From the NCBI GenBank assembly GCA_024685175.1, contig JAIKWD010000033.1:1-64000 (forward strand): a stretch of 64,000 nucleotides of DNA. Reading direction: 5' to 3'. The position numbers and the translations under genes were made by a program. Shown here piece by piece: positions 8,444 to 17,594 of this stretch. Every line of letters starts with the position of its first letter. Position 1 is the first letter of the stretch. The stretch comes from Bacteroidales bacterium. GTDB taxonomy: Bacteria > Bacteroidota > Bacteroidia > Bacteroidales > WCHB1-69. The notes under the pieces were generated by a model. It did not search any database, had not been told where the DNA came from, and worked only from the letters and a program-made list of their open reading frames with translations.

Positions 8444-10675
8444 TTATAGTAGGTGAACAGCGACAGTGAGGCCGGCCATCACGATGGAGACCATACTCAT
8501 CAACTTGATGAGGATGTTCAGGGACGGGCCGGAGGTGTCCTTGAAAGGATCGCCCACGGTGTCGCCCACGACAGTGGCCTTGTGGTTCTCGGAACCCTTG
8601 CCGCCGAAGTTGCCTTCTTCCACATATTTCTTGGCGTTGTCCCAAGCGCCGCCGGAGTTGGCCATAAAGATGGCGAGCACGAAACCGGCGCCGAGGCCAC
8701 CCACGAGCAGGCCGAGCACGCCGGCCACGCCGAGGATCAGACCCGTACAGATAGGAGCCAAAATAGCGAGGATGGAGGGCAACAACATTTCTCTTTGCGC
8801 ACCCTTGGTAGAGATAGCCACGCAACGAGCATAGTCGGGCGTGCCCTCACCAGTGAGGATACCCTTGATCTCGCGGAACTGACGACGCACTTCCTCAACC
8901 ATCTTCTGGGCGGCGCGACCCACGGCATTCATCGTGAGACCGCAGAACAGGAAGGCCATCATAGAACCGATGAAGACACCCACGAGCACCTTCGGGTTCA
9001 TCAAGCTGACGTTGTACCAGTTCATAAAGTCGATCAGGTTGGCACCAGCAAGTTCTTCAGCGGTCTTCTGGATGCCGTCGGCCACGACAGCCATACCGTC
9101 GCTTGCGTTCTCGGCGATACGCACAAGACCCATCTTGATCTCTTCCACGTAAGAAGCCAACAGTGCGAGAGCGGTCAGAGCGGCGGAGCCGATGGCGAAG
9201 CCCTTGCCCGTGGCGGCGGTGGTGTTGCCCAGCGCGTCAAGCGCGTCGGTACGTTGACGGACCTCAGGATCCAAGCCGCTCATCTCGGCGTTACCACCGG
9301 CATTGTCGGCGATAGGACCGTAAGCGTCGGTAGCCAAGGTGATGCCCAGCGTAGAGAGCATACCCACAGCGGCGATGCCGATACCGTAGAGACCCAAGGA
9401 GAGGTTCTCAGGCGTGAAGGCAATGTGGAAACCGTTGGCGCAAAGGTAAGCCAGGATGATGGCTACGCCAATGGTGAGCACCGGGATCACGGTGGAGATC
9501 ATACCCAAACCAATACCGGAGATGATGACCGTGGCGGGACCCGTCTGGGATGCCTCGGCGACCTTCTGCGTAGGTTTGAAGGATTGGGAAGTATAGTATT
9601 CAGTAGACTTGCCGATGATGACACCTGCTAAGAGGCCGACGACCACAGATAAGGAGACGTGCCACCACATATTGGACTCCGTGCCGAACACGAGAGCGAA
9701 GATGGCGAACGTGGCCACGGCGATGAGGATGGCGGAGGTGTTGGTACCGCGGCTCAGGGCCTTGAGCAGTTGGGTCATATTGGCCTCTTCCTTGGTGCGG
9801 ACCATAAAGATACCGATCACGGAGAGGATGACGCCGACTGCGGCGATCATCATAGGAGCAAGGATGGACTTCATCTGCATCTCGGGTCCGATGGTGGCGA
9901 AGGCGGCAGCGCCCAAGGCCATCGTAGAGAGGATGGAGCCAGCGTAGGATTCGTAAAGGTCGGCACCCATACCGGCGACGTCGCCCACATTGTCACCGAC
10001 GTTATCGGCGATGGTGGCGGGGTTGCGCGGGTCATCCTCAGGGATGTTGTACTCGGTCTTGCCCACGAGGTCGGCGCCCACGTCGGCAGCCTTGGTGTAG
10101 ATACCACCGCCTACACGAGCGAAGAGGGCCTGCGTGGAGGCACCCATACCGAAGGTCAGCATCGTAGTGGTGATGATCACCAAGTGGTTGGCCTCAGGGA
10201 TGAAGTAGTTGAGGATGAGGAACCATACAGACACGTCGAGCAGGGCGAGGCCGACGACGGTGAGACCCATCACGGCGCCGCTGCGGAAGGCGATCTGGAG
10301 GCCCCTGTTGAGCGACTGGCGCGCGCCATTGGCGGTGCGGGCGGAGGCGTAGGTGGCCGTTTTCATTCCCAGGAAGCCAGCCAAGCCGGAGAAGAAACCA
10401 CCGGTGAGGAAGGCGAACCACACCCAACCATTCTGCAGGTTGAAGAGGGACATCACGAAGAACAGCACAGCGAGGATGACGAACACAATGGTCACCACCT
10501 TGTACTGTTGCTTAAGATAGGCCATAGCGCCCTTGCGCACGTGGGCCGCGATCTCGCGCATTGTGGGCGTACCCTCGTCTTCCTTCAGCATCCTGCGATA
10601 GAAGAAGAACGCGAAACCCAGCGCGATAATGGATGCGCCAAAAACGATCCATACATACTTTACTAAATTTTCCAT
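8444..10675 (-). CDS. hppA: Membrane-bound ion-pumping pyrophosphatase (743 aa)
   Basis: It hydrolyses cytoplasmic PPi and moves H+ and/or Na+ across the inner membrane. About 16 membrane segments are apparent. The PPi/Mg-binding loops are clear: [11 protein letters not shown], then [19 protein letters not shown] and, near the C-terminus, [10 protein letters not shown] and [14 protein letters not shown]. The [10 protein letters not shown] loop has Ala at the site where K+-independent enzymes carry Lys, so this should be the K+-dependent class. Whether it pumps Na+, H+ or both cannot be read from what I see. I chose ATG 10675 (MENLVKY) rather than an in-frame TTG two codons upstream. A -7 element lies at 10729-10736. 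It stands alone, with hemW divergent. Confidence 0.96.
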   Translation of the reverse strand: MENLVKYVWIVFGASIIALGFAFFFYRRMLKEDEGTPTMREIAAHVRKGAMAYLKQQYKVVTIVFVILAVLFFVMSLFNLQNGWVWFAFLTGGFFSGLAGFLGMKTATYASARTANGARQSLNRGLQIAFRSGAVMGLTVVGLALLDVSVWFLILNYFIPEANHLVIITTTMLTFGMGASTQALFARVGGGIYTKAADVGADLVGKTEYNIPEDDPRNPATIADNVGDNVGDVAGMGADLYESYAGSILSTMALGAAAFATIGPEMQMKSILAPMMIAAVGVILSVIGIFMVRTKEEANMTQLLKALSRGTNTSAILIAVATFAIFALVFGTESNMWWHVSLSVVVGLLAGVIIGKSTEYYTSQSFKPTQKVAEASQTGPATVIISGIGLGMISTVIPVLTIGVAIILAYLCANGFHIAFTPENLSLGLYGIGIAAVGMLSTLGITLATDAYGPIADNAGGNAEMSGLDPEVRQRTDALDALGNTTAATGKGFAIGSAALTALALLASYVEEIKMGLVRIAENASDGMAVVADGIQKTAEELAGANLIDFMNWYNVSLMNPKVLVGVFIGSMMAFLFCGLTMNAVGRAAQKMVEEVRRQFREIKGILTGEGTPDYARCVAISTKGAQREMLLPSILAILAPICTGLILGVAGVLGLLVGGLGAGFVLAIFMANSGGAWDNAKKYVEEGNFGGKGSENHKATVVGDTVGDPFKDTSGPSLNILIKLMSMVSIVMAGLTVAVHLL

Positions 10676-10728
10676 AAACAATTATTTTTAGTTAATAGAT
10701 GATTTTTTTCGCGTGTTCAAAGAAGCTG

Positions 10729-10736
10729 CAAAAATA
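10729..10736 (-). promoter_or_regulatory. -7 element for hppA
   Basis: Minus-strand TATTTTTG followed by CAG; predicted start near 10722, leader about 47 nt. Confidence 0.55.
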
Positions 10737-10780
10737 CAAAATTTTAAAAAACCATAATTAAAAAACATATACGATAATCG

Positions 10781-10843
10781 AAGAGCAAAGTACAAAGTAT
10801 TAGCGACTCCCTATTTTGATTTTCCACTTTGTTCTTTGCTCTT
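10781..10843. repeat. Imperfect inverted copies of an 18-base dispersed word
   Basis: The arm at 10781-10798 is the reverse complement of ACTTTGTTCTTTGCTCTT at 10826-10843 with one mismatch, separated by 27 bases. The same 18 bases occur exactly at 34814-34831. It lies in the divergent hppA/hemW intergenic region. Confidence 0.85.
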
Positions 10844-10880
10844 TTACAATATTTTCCCCGCCTCTCCGTTATCCCGACGT

Positions 10881-12005
10881 ATGGCCGGACTCTACCTTCA
10901 CGTTCCGTTTTGTCGCAGCAAATGCGTGTATTGCGGCTTCTATTCGGTGGCGAACACCGATGGGAAGGCGCGGTATATCCGCGCGCTGGAGCAAGAGATC
11001 GTCATACGGGGCGACTATCTGAGGGGAGAGCCCGTGCGGACGCTCTACTTCGGTGGGGGCACGCCCAGTCTGCTATCGCCCGACGAGCTGGAGCACATTC
11101 TCGCGCTGCTACAACCGCTACTGGGCCATACGGTGGAGGAGTTCACGATGGAGGCCAATCCCGAGCAGCTAACATCAGACTACTGTCGGGCCCTGCGCGC
11201 GCTGGGGGTAAACCGGCTCAGCATCGGAGTGCAGTCGTTCGACGACGCCGTGTTGCGTTTTATGGGGCGGCGGCATACGGCCAAGCAAGCCGCCGAAGCG
11301 GTGCACAACGCTGCCGCCGCCGGCTTTGACAACCTCTCCATCGACCTCATCTACGGTGTGGCTGAGCGTGACAACGACCTATGGCGCAAAGACTTGGAGA
11401 CCGCCTTCGCACTGCCCGTGTGCCATCTCTCATGCTATGCCCTCACGCCCGAAGAGAACTCCATCCTCTACAAGCAGATCCAACTCCAGCGTCACGCGCC
11501 CGTGGACGACGGGCTGGCGGCGGAGCAATATCGGATACTGTTGGAGGCGCTCCCCCACTCCGCCTTGCGACAGTACGAGGTCTCGAACTTCGCGGTGCCC
11601 GGCAGCGAGTCGCAACACAACAGCGCGTACTGGGCGCACGTGCCCTATCTGGGGCTCGGACCCTCGGCCCACTCCTTCGACGGCGAAAGCCGCCAGTGGA
11701 ACCCCGCCAACCTGGCCCGCTACTGCGACAATATGGAGACGGGCGTGGCGTTCGACGAGCGGGAGACGCTGACCTGCGACGACCTCTACAACGAGACGCT
11801 GATGCTCGGCCTGCGCACTCGCGCGGGCGTGGACCTCGACGCGATACGCGCGCAATACGGGGACGCGCGCGCGGAGTCCTTGCTCCTACATTTCCGGGAA
11901 CACGTCGCACCGGAGCACTACCAGATAAAAGAAAGCCGGCTCCTACTGACAGAAACCGGCTTGTGGTTCGCCGACGGCATTGCCGAGTCGGCATTCATTA
12001 TATAG
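10881..12005 (+). CDS. hemW: HemW-like radical SAM protein (374 aa)
   Basis: This belongs to the coproporphyrinogen III oxidase-like radical SAM family now assigned to haem trafficking or insertion. The CxxxCxxC cluster motif is at the very N-terminus (CRSKCVYC, residues 11-18). It is followed by YFGGGTPSLL and by the SIGVQSF and ISLDLIYG-type (LSIDLIYGV) strands, and a HemW-type C-terminal domain closes the protein. I start it at ATG 10881 (MAGLYLHVPF), the conserved family start; the frame is open 45 bases further upstream but that extension is not family-like. It converges on the VWA gene with 10 bases between stop codons and no terminator. Confidence 0.93.
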   Translation: MAGLYLHVPFCRSKCVYCGFYSVANTDGKARYIRALEQEIVIRGDYLRGEPVRTLYFGGGTPSLLSPDELEHILALLQPLLGHTVEEFTMEANPEQLTSDYCRALRALGVNRLSIGVQSFDDAVLRFMGRRHTAKQAAEAVHNAAAAGFDNLSIDLIYGVAERDNDLWRKDLETAFALPVCHLSCYALTPEENSILYKQIQLQRHAPVDDGLAAEQYRILLEALPHSALRQYEVSNFAVPGSESQHNSAYWAHVPYLGLGPSAHSFDGESRQWNPANLARYCDNMETGVAFDERETLTCDDLYNETLMLGLRTRAGVDLDAIRAQYGDARAESLLLHFREHVAPEHYQIKESRLLLTETGLWFADGIAESAFII

Positions 12006-12015
12006 ACTATTCTCG

Positions 12016-13752
12016 TTAGAATCTATATCCTACGTTAAGGGAAATGTTGAAATACAAATGACTTTCCCGGGATGTCTTGTATTGCGTAATCGGACGTCCG
12101 GTTTGAGGATCCAACATTTGGTTACCTTCACCATCATAGACGAACGACGGCTTGAGACCTTGATAGTCGGCTCTGTAGCCACCGAGTGAGATGTCGGTGA
12201 AGAAATAGAGATTGTGGTGGGTGGTGGTAGCACCCAAGCGCAAGGTTGCACCCAGACCAAATTTATCATCTGTCCATCTCTGCTCATATTTCTCCTCAAG
12301 ATGCTCGTTGACGCGCATATATTTCACGTTGGCCGTGCCGAAGCGCAAGTCCAGACCGGCGCCGAGCATAAAGGCAGGATTGTTCTCATAGTCGCCGAAG
12401 AGCATCAGCGGGCCAAGGTCCACATGGAACGGACCTCCGAAGGGGTATTTGAGGGAGACCATACCGCCGATGGCGAAGCGTTCGCGCGGAATGGCAAAGT
12501 CAAAACCAGCGCCAAGGCCGAAGTAGAAGATCGGCTGCATAGCGGAAGCGAACTCGAAGTCGAGACCACCGTTTACGCCAAGGAAGGCCTTATGGGTGCG
12601 GGCCACGGTCTTGGGTTCCGCAGGAGTCGCGGGCGTGGTGGTGGTTTTGGGTGCCGGAGTAGAGGCATCGCCGAGGGTCCAACGAATCTTGCCACGGTAA
12701 GCGGCAGGCACATAGCAGGTCACCGTCTGCCAACGTTTCATCAACTCGGTGGCCATATTCTCGAACTGGGTCTCCAGCTGGCTGAAGTCTTCCAACAAGA
12801 ACGGATTCTCGGAAGCCAGACTCTTGAACACCGTCTGGTAAAGCTTGTTGTCTTCGGCCACATCGTTGCCCTTGATGGCGATGACATAGCTCTTCAGTTC
12901 TTTTCCACCAATGAGTTTGTCCACTACATTGTCGCGGACATATTGGAAGTAGGGGTTGTCAAGACCTTTGTCGGGGATGCCGATACGCTCGTCGGCGGAG
13001 TGGTTGTCATAGCCGTCGGTAAAGGAGACCATACAGGCATAGTCGAACTTCTCGCGGTCTTCGCTGCTCATAGCGGCCACGTAGTTGCCCACGAGGTCGG
13101 AACCTTTGTGCATAGCATAATATAAAGATGTATTATTATACAATGTAAGGTTGTGGATAAACTGTATCATTGACGACTTGGTGTCCGCGTTGAGCGGTCG
13201 GATGTCGTACACCATCTTGTCGGTGTTGCTCATCGTGTTGAAGCCGATAATGCCGATGCGGACGCTACCGTTGGGGGAGGCGTTGTAGAGCACGTCGATG
13301 AACTTGATGGCGGCGTTTTGCAGTTTGGCGAAATTAACCTCGCCGAGGGAGGTACTGCAGTCGAGGATGAGCATCACGACCATCACGCCGTCGGTTTTGA
13401 ACTGCTGCTGGGCATCCTTGACCTCGCTGTCGCGCTGCCATTTGTAGTCTTTGCCGTCATATTGCCATTTCCAAAACTTGAGACCCTCCTCAAAGCCGCC
13501 GGGATAGTCGGTACTGGCTTTCTCAAAGGAGAAGGAGATGGACTCGTCGGGTTCAACGTGGCCCACGATGGTCTGGACTGGAGCAAAGCTAATGCCCTTG
13601 GACGTGATGTTGGACAGCGTGTAGACGAACTGGTTGTTGTCGCCCTTGGTGATGTTATAGTCACCTTCAATGTAATACTTGGCGTTCTCCGCCTGCGAGA
13701 AGGCAGTGAGGCACGCCAACAATCCGATAATCAAACAAAACAGTTTTTTCAT
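12016..13752 (-). CDS. Secreted VWA-domain protein with C-terminal outer-membrane-barrel-like domain (578 aa)
   Basis: A signal peptide (MKKLFCLIIGLLACLTAFSQ) precedes a Bacteroidetes-specific N-terminal region (to about 120). A von Willebrand A domain follows (about 125-345) with a metal-binding DCSTS motif near 131 and the later SFTDGYDNH loop supplying a further Asp. A Thr/Pro-rich linker at 370-390 (TPAPKTTTTPATPAEP) leads to ~185 residues of alternating hydrophobic strands ending in an aromatic residue (VGYRF), as in outer-membrane beta-barrels. The barrel would anchor the VWA domain at the outer membrane, facing either periplasm or surface. Function unknown; a protein-binding or assembly role is inference. 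A -7 element is at 13824-13831. Confidence 0.8.
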   Translation of the reverse strand: MKKLFCLIIGLLACLTAFSQAENAKYYIEGDYNITKGDNNQFVYTLSNITSKGISFAPVQTIVGHVEPDESISFSFEKASTDYPGGFEEGLKFWKWQYDGKDYKWQRDSEVKDAQQQFKTDGVMVVMLILDCSTSLGEVNFAKLQNAAIKFIDVLYNASPNGSVRIGIIGFNTMSNTDKMVYDIRPLNADTKSSMIQFIHNLTLYNNTSLYYAMHKGSDLVGNYVAAMSSEDREKFDYACMVSFTDGYDNHSADERIGIPDKGLDNPYFQYVRDNVVDKLIGGKELKSYVIAIKGNDVAEDNKLYQTVFKSLASENPFLLEDFSQLETQFENMATELMKRWQTVTCYVPAAYRGKIRWTLGDASTPAPKTTTTPATPAEPKTVARTHKAFLGVNGGLDFEFASAMQPIFYFGLGAGFDFAIPRERFAIGGMVSLKYPFGGPFHVDLGPLMLFGDYENNPAFMLGAGLDLRFGTANVKYMRVNEHLEEKYEQRWTDDKFGLGATLRLGATTTHHNLYFFTDISLGGYRADYQGLKPSFVYDGEGNQMLDPQTGRPITQYKTSRESHLYFNISLNVGYRF

Positions 13753-13823
13753 ATCAAAAAATTATTTTATCTCAATAACTCGTTTTCGCGTGCAATATTG
13801 CATTGTACACTAAAACACAATCG

Positions 13824-13831
13824 CAAAAATA
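13824..13831 (-). promoter_or_regulatory. -7 element for the VWA-barrel gene
   Basis: Minus-strand TATTTTTG; start near 13817, leader about 65 nt. Confidence 0.45.
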
Positions 13832-13883
13832 ACAATTTGAGATACTGTTTTTCCCGAAAAACAAAATAGTTGTTAACCGCGCA

Positions 13884-13919
13884 TTTTGCATAACTTTCGC
13901 AAGCGAAAGTTATGCAAAA
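13884..13919. repeat. Perfect 17-bp inverted repeat
   Basis: Arms TTTTGCATAACTTTCGC (13884-13900) and GCGAAAGTTATGCAAAA (13903-13919) are exactly complementary and separated by two bases. It lies after the hexosaminidase stop (minus strand) and before the VWA promoter. Transcripts of either strand would form a long hairpin but without a following U-run. It may act as a terminator, RNA stabiliser or protein-binding site. Confidence 0.85.
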
Positions 13920-13927
13920 ACCAAAAA

Positions 13928-13990
13928 TCAAAGGATCAGGGATTCATAGAATCCGGTTCACTGGTTTATTGGTTCATTGGATTATTGGTT
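13928..13990. repeat. Short-period repeat tract overlapping the hexosaminidase stop
   Basis: Imperfect repeats of a TTGGTTCA/TTGGATTA-like word. The TAA stop of the hexosaminidase (13982-13984) lies inside the tract. Part of the dispersed intergenic repeat pattern described in the findings. Confidence 0.6.
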
Positions 13991-15577
13991 TGCCGTAGGC
14001 AAGAAGGGTTTGTGATAATCCAACCGTTGCGTGAAGTTCTTGTAGTCTTTCTTGTCGGCGGGGGTCCAGACGCACTCGGCGAGAGCGCAGAGACGCGGCA
14101 GGAGCATATACTCGGCCTGCTCGGGTGTGTTGATGAACTCGGTCCAGAGATTGCACTGGCCTCCGAGGATTTTTTTCTGCTGCTCTTTGGTGAGGCCTTC
14201 AGGCACGGGATCGAAGCTATAGGCCTTCTCCAGAGTGATGAGTCCGGTCATCGCCAGCGGCTCGGTCTCGGGATCGGCCTGGTAGAAGTTGAAATAGCAG
14301 TGACTGGTGGGGCACAAAATGACCTCGTTGCCGTGTTTGGCGGCAGTCTTGGCCACATCCAACCCTTGCCAGCACATCACGGCGCACTTGTTGACCATAT
14401 CGTCTGACACGATGTCGTCCCACATAATGGCCTTCTTGCCGAGGGTGGTGAGATGTTGTTCAATCTCGTTCATCAGCCATCGCTGGAGATCAGTCTCGTC
14501 GGCCAGATGCTTGTCGGCGATGCGTTGTTGGCATTTGGGGCACACCTGCCAGTTGTCGTTGAAGGCCTCGTCGCCGCCGATGTGGATATAGGGATACGGG
14601 AACAGTTCAGCCACTTCGTCAAGCACATTCTTGTAGAAGGTGAGCACGTCGTCGTTGCCGGCGCACATAATGGCCTTCGGCGGCCAGTAGGGACCCACGG
14701 CCACGGTGTAGGGGTAGTCGTCGCAGGCATACTGCGGATAGGTGGCGAGGATGGCGCTGCAATGGCCGGGGATTTCTATTTCGGGGATAATGTCGATATG
14801 ACGGGCGGCGGCATACTCCACGATGTCGCGGATCTGGGCCTTGGTATAGTAACCACCATAGGTGCAGGGCTCTTCGGGCAGCACGGGATGCAGCGTGTCC
14901 CAACTCGAGCGCTCGGGACGCCAAGCGCCTATCTTGGTCAACTCGGGATATCGGTCTATCTGAATACGCCAACCGTGGTCGTCCGTCAAGTGCCAGTGGA
15001 ACTTGTTGAGTTTATAGGCGGCCATAATGTCGATGTAGTGCTTCACAAAGTTGACATCGAAGAAATGGCGCGACACGTCCAAATGGGCCCCACGATAGGC
15101 GAAACGCGGCTTATCCGTGATCTTGCAGCACGGAATCTCCATCTTCTTCTCGTTGGCCAGTTGGCTCGGATAGGTCAACTGCAGCAAAGTCTGGTAGGCA
15201 TAGAACAAGCCGGCGGGCGTGTTAGCCTTGGCAATCACTCGGTTGCGTTTCACCACGAGCGTGTAGCCTTCTTCACCCAAATTATCATCAGATTTGTCAT
15301 TAAGTTCAAAGAGAATATAATTGTTTCGCTGAGAATCTTCATCTCCCAAGTTCAAATTGACCTTGAGCAACTGCTTAAAGCCATCGCTCACAACCTTTGA
15401 AAACTCCCTCCCACTCTCTTCCAGATTGTCAAAACATAGATATGTCTCATTATTGATGACAAAAGCACCCTTTTTGGGTGTACAGTCCACTGGCTCGGGA
15501 ATAACGACAATGGGCTTCGGCTTGCCACAACCGACAAGCAGAAGACAAACTGACAAAAAGACGATGAAACGCTGCAT
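13982..15577 (-). CDS. Beta-N-acetylhexosaminidase, GH20 family, lipoprotein (531 aa)
   Basis: It removes terminal GlcNAc/GalNAc residues from glycans. A lipoprotein signal (LLLVGCG, Cys near residue 18) targets it to the envelope. A GH20b N-terminal domain (about 30-150) precedes the TIM barrel. Typical motifs are HWHLTDDHGWRIQ (about 195), IIPEIEIPGH, and the catalytic Asp-Glu pair in HIGGDEAF (about 334), followed by MWDDI and WGxxxNLWTE-type (GGQCNLWTEF). It is shorter than many Bacteroides GH20 enzymes because no CBM or extra C-terminal domain follows the barrel. It is not in a polysaccharide-utilisation locus; no SusC/SusD pair is adjacent. Confidence 0.93.
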   Translation of the reverse strand: MQRFIVFLSVCLLLVGCGKPKPIVVIPEPVDCTPKKGAFVINNETYLCFDNLEESGREFSKVVSDGFKQLLKVNLNLGDEDSQRNNYILFELNDKSDDNLGEEGYTLVVKRNRVIAKANTPAGLFYAYQTLLQLTYPSQLANEKKMEIPCCKITDKPRFAYRGAHLDVSRHFFDVNFVKHYIDIMAAYKLNKFHWHLTDDHGWRIQIDRYPELTKIGAWRPERSSWDTLHPVLPEEPCTYGGYYTKAQIRDIVEYAAARHIDIIPEIEIPGHCSAILATYPQYACDDYPYTVAVGPYWPPKAIMCAGNDDVLTFYKNVLDEVAELFPYPYIHIGGDEAFNDNWQVCPKCQQRIADKHLADETDLQRWLMNEIEQHLTTLGKKAIMWDDIVSDDMVNKCAVMCWQGLDVAKTAAKHGNEVILCPTSHCYFNFYQADPETEPLAMTGLITLEKAYSFDPVPEGLTKEQQKKILGGQCNLWTEFINTPEQAEYMLLPRLCALAECVWTPADKKDYKNFTQRLDYHKPFLPTANQ

Positions 15578-15639
15578 TTGTGTTGAAATGTTTAATTGTT
15601 GTTCTGATAAGCTGTTTAAATATTCAGGAAAATTCCTAA

Positions 15640-16704
15640 TTACGGTTCTGACGGGAACAGTGGCGAGTTACGATAATAGTTGAAATTAAGGTGTTTGGTC
15701 ACCTGACCTTTCACGAGGGTGTCTTCATTGTGTTCGAGGGAGTTGAACTGCAGGTCGCGGTGACAGGAGTTGCGGGAGGCGAGAATGCCGTACGCCGTCT
15801 CGTCTTCAGAGATGAAGTTGGTGTATTCCAGACGGTTCTGCACGACGCTGGTGTTAGGGTGCGACACGTTGTAATAGTTAAGGAAGGTCTTGTCGGCTGC
15901 CCAAAGGGTGAGACGGATGCAGCTGTAGGGTTTGCCGTTAATGGCATCAATGTATCGGTCGATATTATCATCGGCCTGAATATTCTGGGCAATATACTCA
16001 TAGAAAGTCTTCGGCACAAACCCCACAAAGGAGACCTCATTGGTTGTAGTGGAACGGATGAAGTCGGAATTGAGTTTCTTGGTCAGCACTTTATGTTTGA
16101 TTTCCCCCGTGGTACGGTTCACTTCGATAAAATAAAACGACATGTAGAGGTCGTAGGCGGCGGAATGTTCGGCAGCGTAGAATCGGATGGTGTATGGATT
16201 TTCCAAGTTCATATTCCACGTCTGCTGTGGATTGCGGAGCGAGAAGTTGCCCACGATTGGGGTCACGGCATAGACCTCCTTACCGTTGTTTACGTTCTTT
16301 ACCACCAACTTGTACGTGTTGTTTGTGCTCAATTTCCAGTTGGAGTAGTACAACAGCTGTTTCGGATGAGCGAAATAGCCGTTAGTTTTGTCCACTTGGG
16401 TTGTAGTGTCTAGCACAGCAGTACGTAAGAGACGACCTGATTCAGAGATTTCTTCCAAACGGACCTCAATAGAATCAACGGGATAGTATATATTCTCCCA
16501 TCCTGATGCTGCCACGTATGCATTATCATCGGTCAAGAAGCCTTTGTAAATCTTGAAATAATGAATGGAATCGTTCTGGTTCAGGATGGCATACGTGAAA
16601 GTGATGTTCTTATAGTCTGCCGTAAGGTCCAAGTCATTGTCACACGAAGTGAACAGGACGGCAAGCAGGCATACGCCACTGATAAACAGGTTTCTTATTT
16701 TCAT
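15640..16704 (-). CDS. Envelope lipoprotein of unknown function (354 aa)
   Basis: A lipoprotein signal ends in LFTSCDN (Cys near residue 21). The rest is beta-rich with a DUF4249-like look (extracellular, strand-rich, closing segment near EDETAYGILASR), but I cannot assign the family with certainty. I use ATG 16704 (MKIRNLF); a TTG three codons upstream is in frame but unnecessary. It begins 15 bases after the stop of the outer-membrane-protein gene 16720-17517 on the same strand, so the two are probably co-transcribed and may work together at the outer membrane. Confidence 0.75.
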   Translation of the reverse strand: MKIRNLFISGVCLLAVLFTSCDNDLDLTADYKNITFTYAILNQNDSIHYFKIYKGFLTDDNAYVAASGWENIYYPVDSIEVRLEEISESGRLLRTAVLDTTTQVDKTNGYFAHPKQLLYYSNWKLSTNNTYKLVVKNVNNGKEVYAVTPIVGNFSLRNPQQTWNMNLENPYTIRFYAAEHSAAYDLYMSFYFIEVNRTTGEIKHKVLTKKLNSDFIRSTTTNEVSFVGFVPKTFYEYIAQNIQADDNIDRYIDAINGKPYSCIRLTLWAADKTFLNYYNVSHPNTSVVQNRLEYTNFISEDETAYGILASRNSCHRDLQFNSLEHNEDTLVKGQVTKHLNFNYYRNSPLFPSEP

Positions 16705-16719
16705 AAATGACAATTAATT

Positions 16720-17517
16720 TCAGTTATAATCCGGAATATCACGCACCCACTTGGTGCCGATAAGACTTCCATCAAGTTTGGTCTTTGTATTTCTAACAAA
16801 CTTCTCGTTGAAATAATAAGTGAGTCTGCAGGTAATAGTATGGTTATGGAATTTACTGAACCAATGGTCAGTAACCTCAAAGTCACCTTCACTGTTGAGT
16901 TTGCCGATGCTGTATTCCATCGTACGCGTGGGCACCATGGAATATTCCCATCTGACATTGAGGGTCAAGTTTTTATAGAGTCGAATACCGGCATCGACCA
17001 TGAATATCCAGTCGCTGGTCTTGAAGGTTCCGGATGTCACGTTGGTGGTACGGGTAAAGCCGTTGTAAAGTTCTTTAGCCCTCACGAGCCGGCTCCAGGC
17101 AAAACCTGCGCCAATGTAGCAGCCGGAGCGCATATCTTCATAACGGAAGATGATCGGGATCTGGATATAGTCAAGGGCGATACGGCATTTCATGGAAGAG
17201 TCGAAGGGCACCTTACGGTCGACGTCGAGGAACATGGAGGGGGCATAGAGCGTTGTGTCGAAGGGATCGTGACGATAGCTGCAACGGGAGCCTTTTTGCA
17301 CATAGAGCAGTTCCAAGGAAAGGGACATGGACTGTTTGCGGTCCAGGGGAAGCATGACACCAGGGCCTGCGTTGAGGCCGGGCTTGTAGAAGCCATGCAC
17401 GTCGTCGCCCTCAATTTGGGAGAGGCTCAAGCCTGCGGAGGCGTATCCGATGAATCGTTGCGCCTGCGCAGTCGTAATGAAGGCGAGCAATAATAAGATA
17501 ACGAGATATTTTTTCAT
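16720..17517 (-). CDS. Outer-membrane beta-barrel protein, PorT-like (265 aa)
   Basis: A signal peptide (MKKYLVILLLLAFITTAQAQ) is followed by a small barrel with alternating strands. Typical motifs include SAGLSLSQIEGDD.HGFYKPGLN at the start and an IQIPIIFRY strand near 135. It resembles the PorT/OMP_b-brl_2 group of Bacteroidetes. The ligand is unknown. It is first in a two-gene unit with the lipoprotein downstream. The region before its ATG contains the rpsA terminator and only a weak -7 (TATTTTCG). Confidence 0.8.
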   Translation of the reverse strand: MKKYLVILLLLAFITTAQAQRFIGYASAGLSLSQIEGDDVHGFYKPGLNAGPGVMLPLDRKQSMSLSLELLYVQKGSRCSYRHDPFDTTLYAPSMFLDVDRKVPFDSSMKCRIALDYIQIPIIFRYEDMRSGCYIGAGFAWSRLVRAKELYNGFTRTTNVTSGTFKTSDWIFMVDAGIRLYKNLTLNVRWEYSMVPTRTMEYSIGKLNSEGDFEVTDHWFSKFHNHTITCRLTYYFNEKFVRNTKTKLDGSLIGTKWVRDIPDYN

Positions 17518-17544
17518 TCCATTCTATTTCGGCGGCGAAAATAC

Positions 17545-17576
17545 AAAAAAAAAGGCGCCCTTGCATAGGGCGCCTT
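17545..17576 (-). terminator. Intrinsic terminator of rpsA
   Basis: Perfect 9-bp stem AAGGCGCCC (17552-17560) / GGGCGCCTT (17568-17576) with a seven-base loop, followed on the minus strand by a T-run (17545-17553). Confidence 0.92.
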
Positions 17577-17594
17577 CCATAATTTGCAAAAAGA

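Noticed and set aside
8281..8469. 62-codon plus-strand frame before the pyrophosphatase
   Set aside because: It contains the GC-rich hairpin and runs into the pyrophosphatase 3' end; composition and context do not look coding.
8453..10666. Long plus-strand frames opposite hppA
   Set aside because: hppA on the minus strand is unambiguous; the plus frames are His/Gly/Asp-rich shadows.
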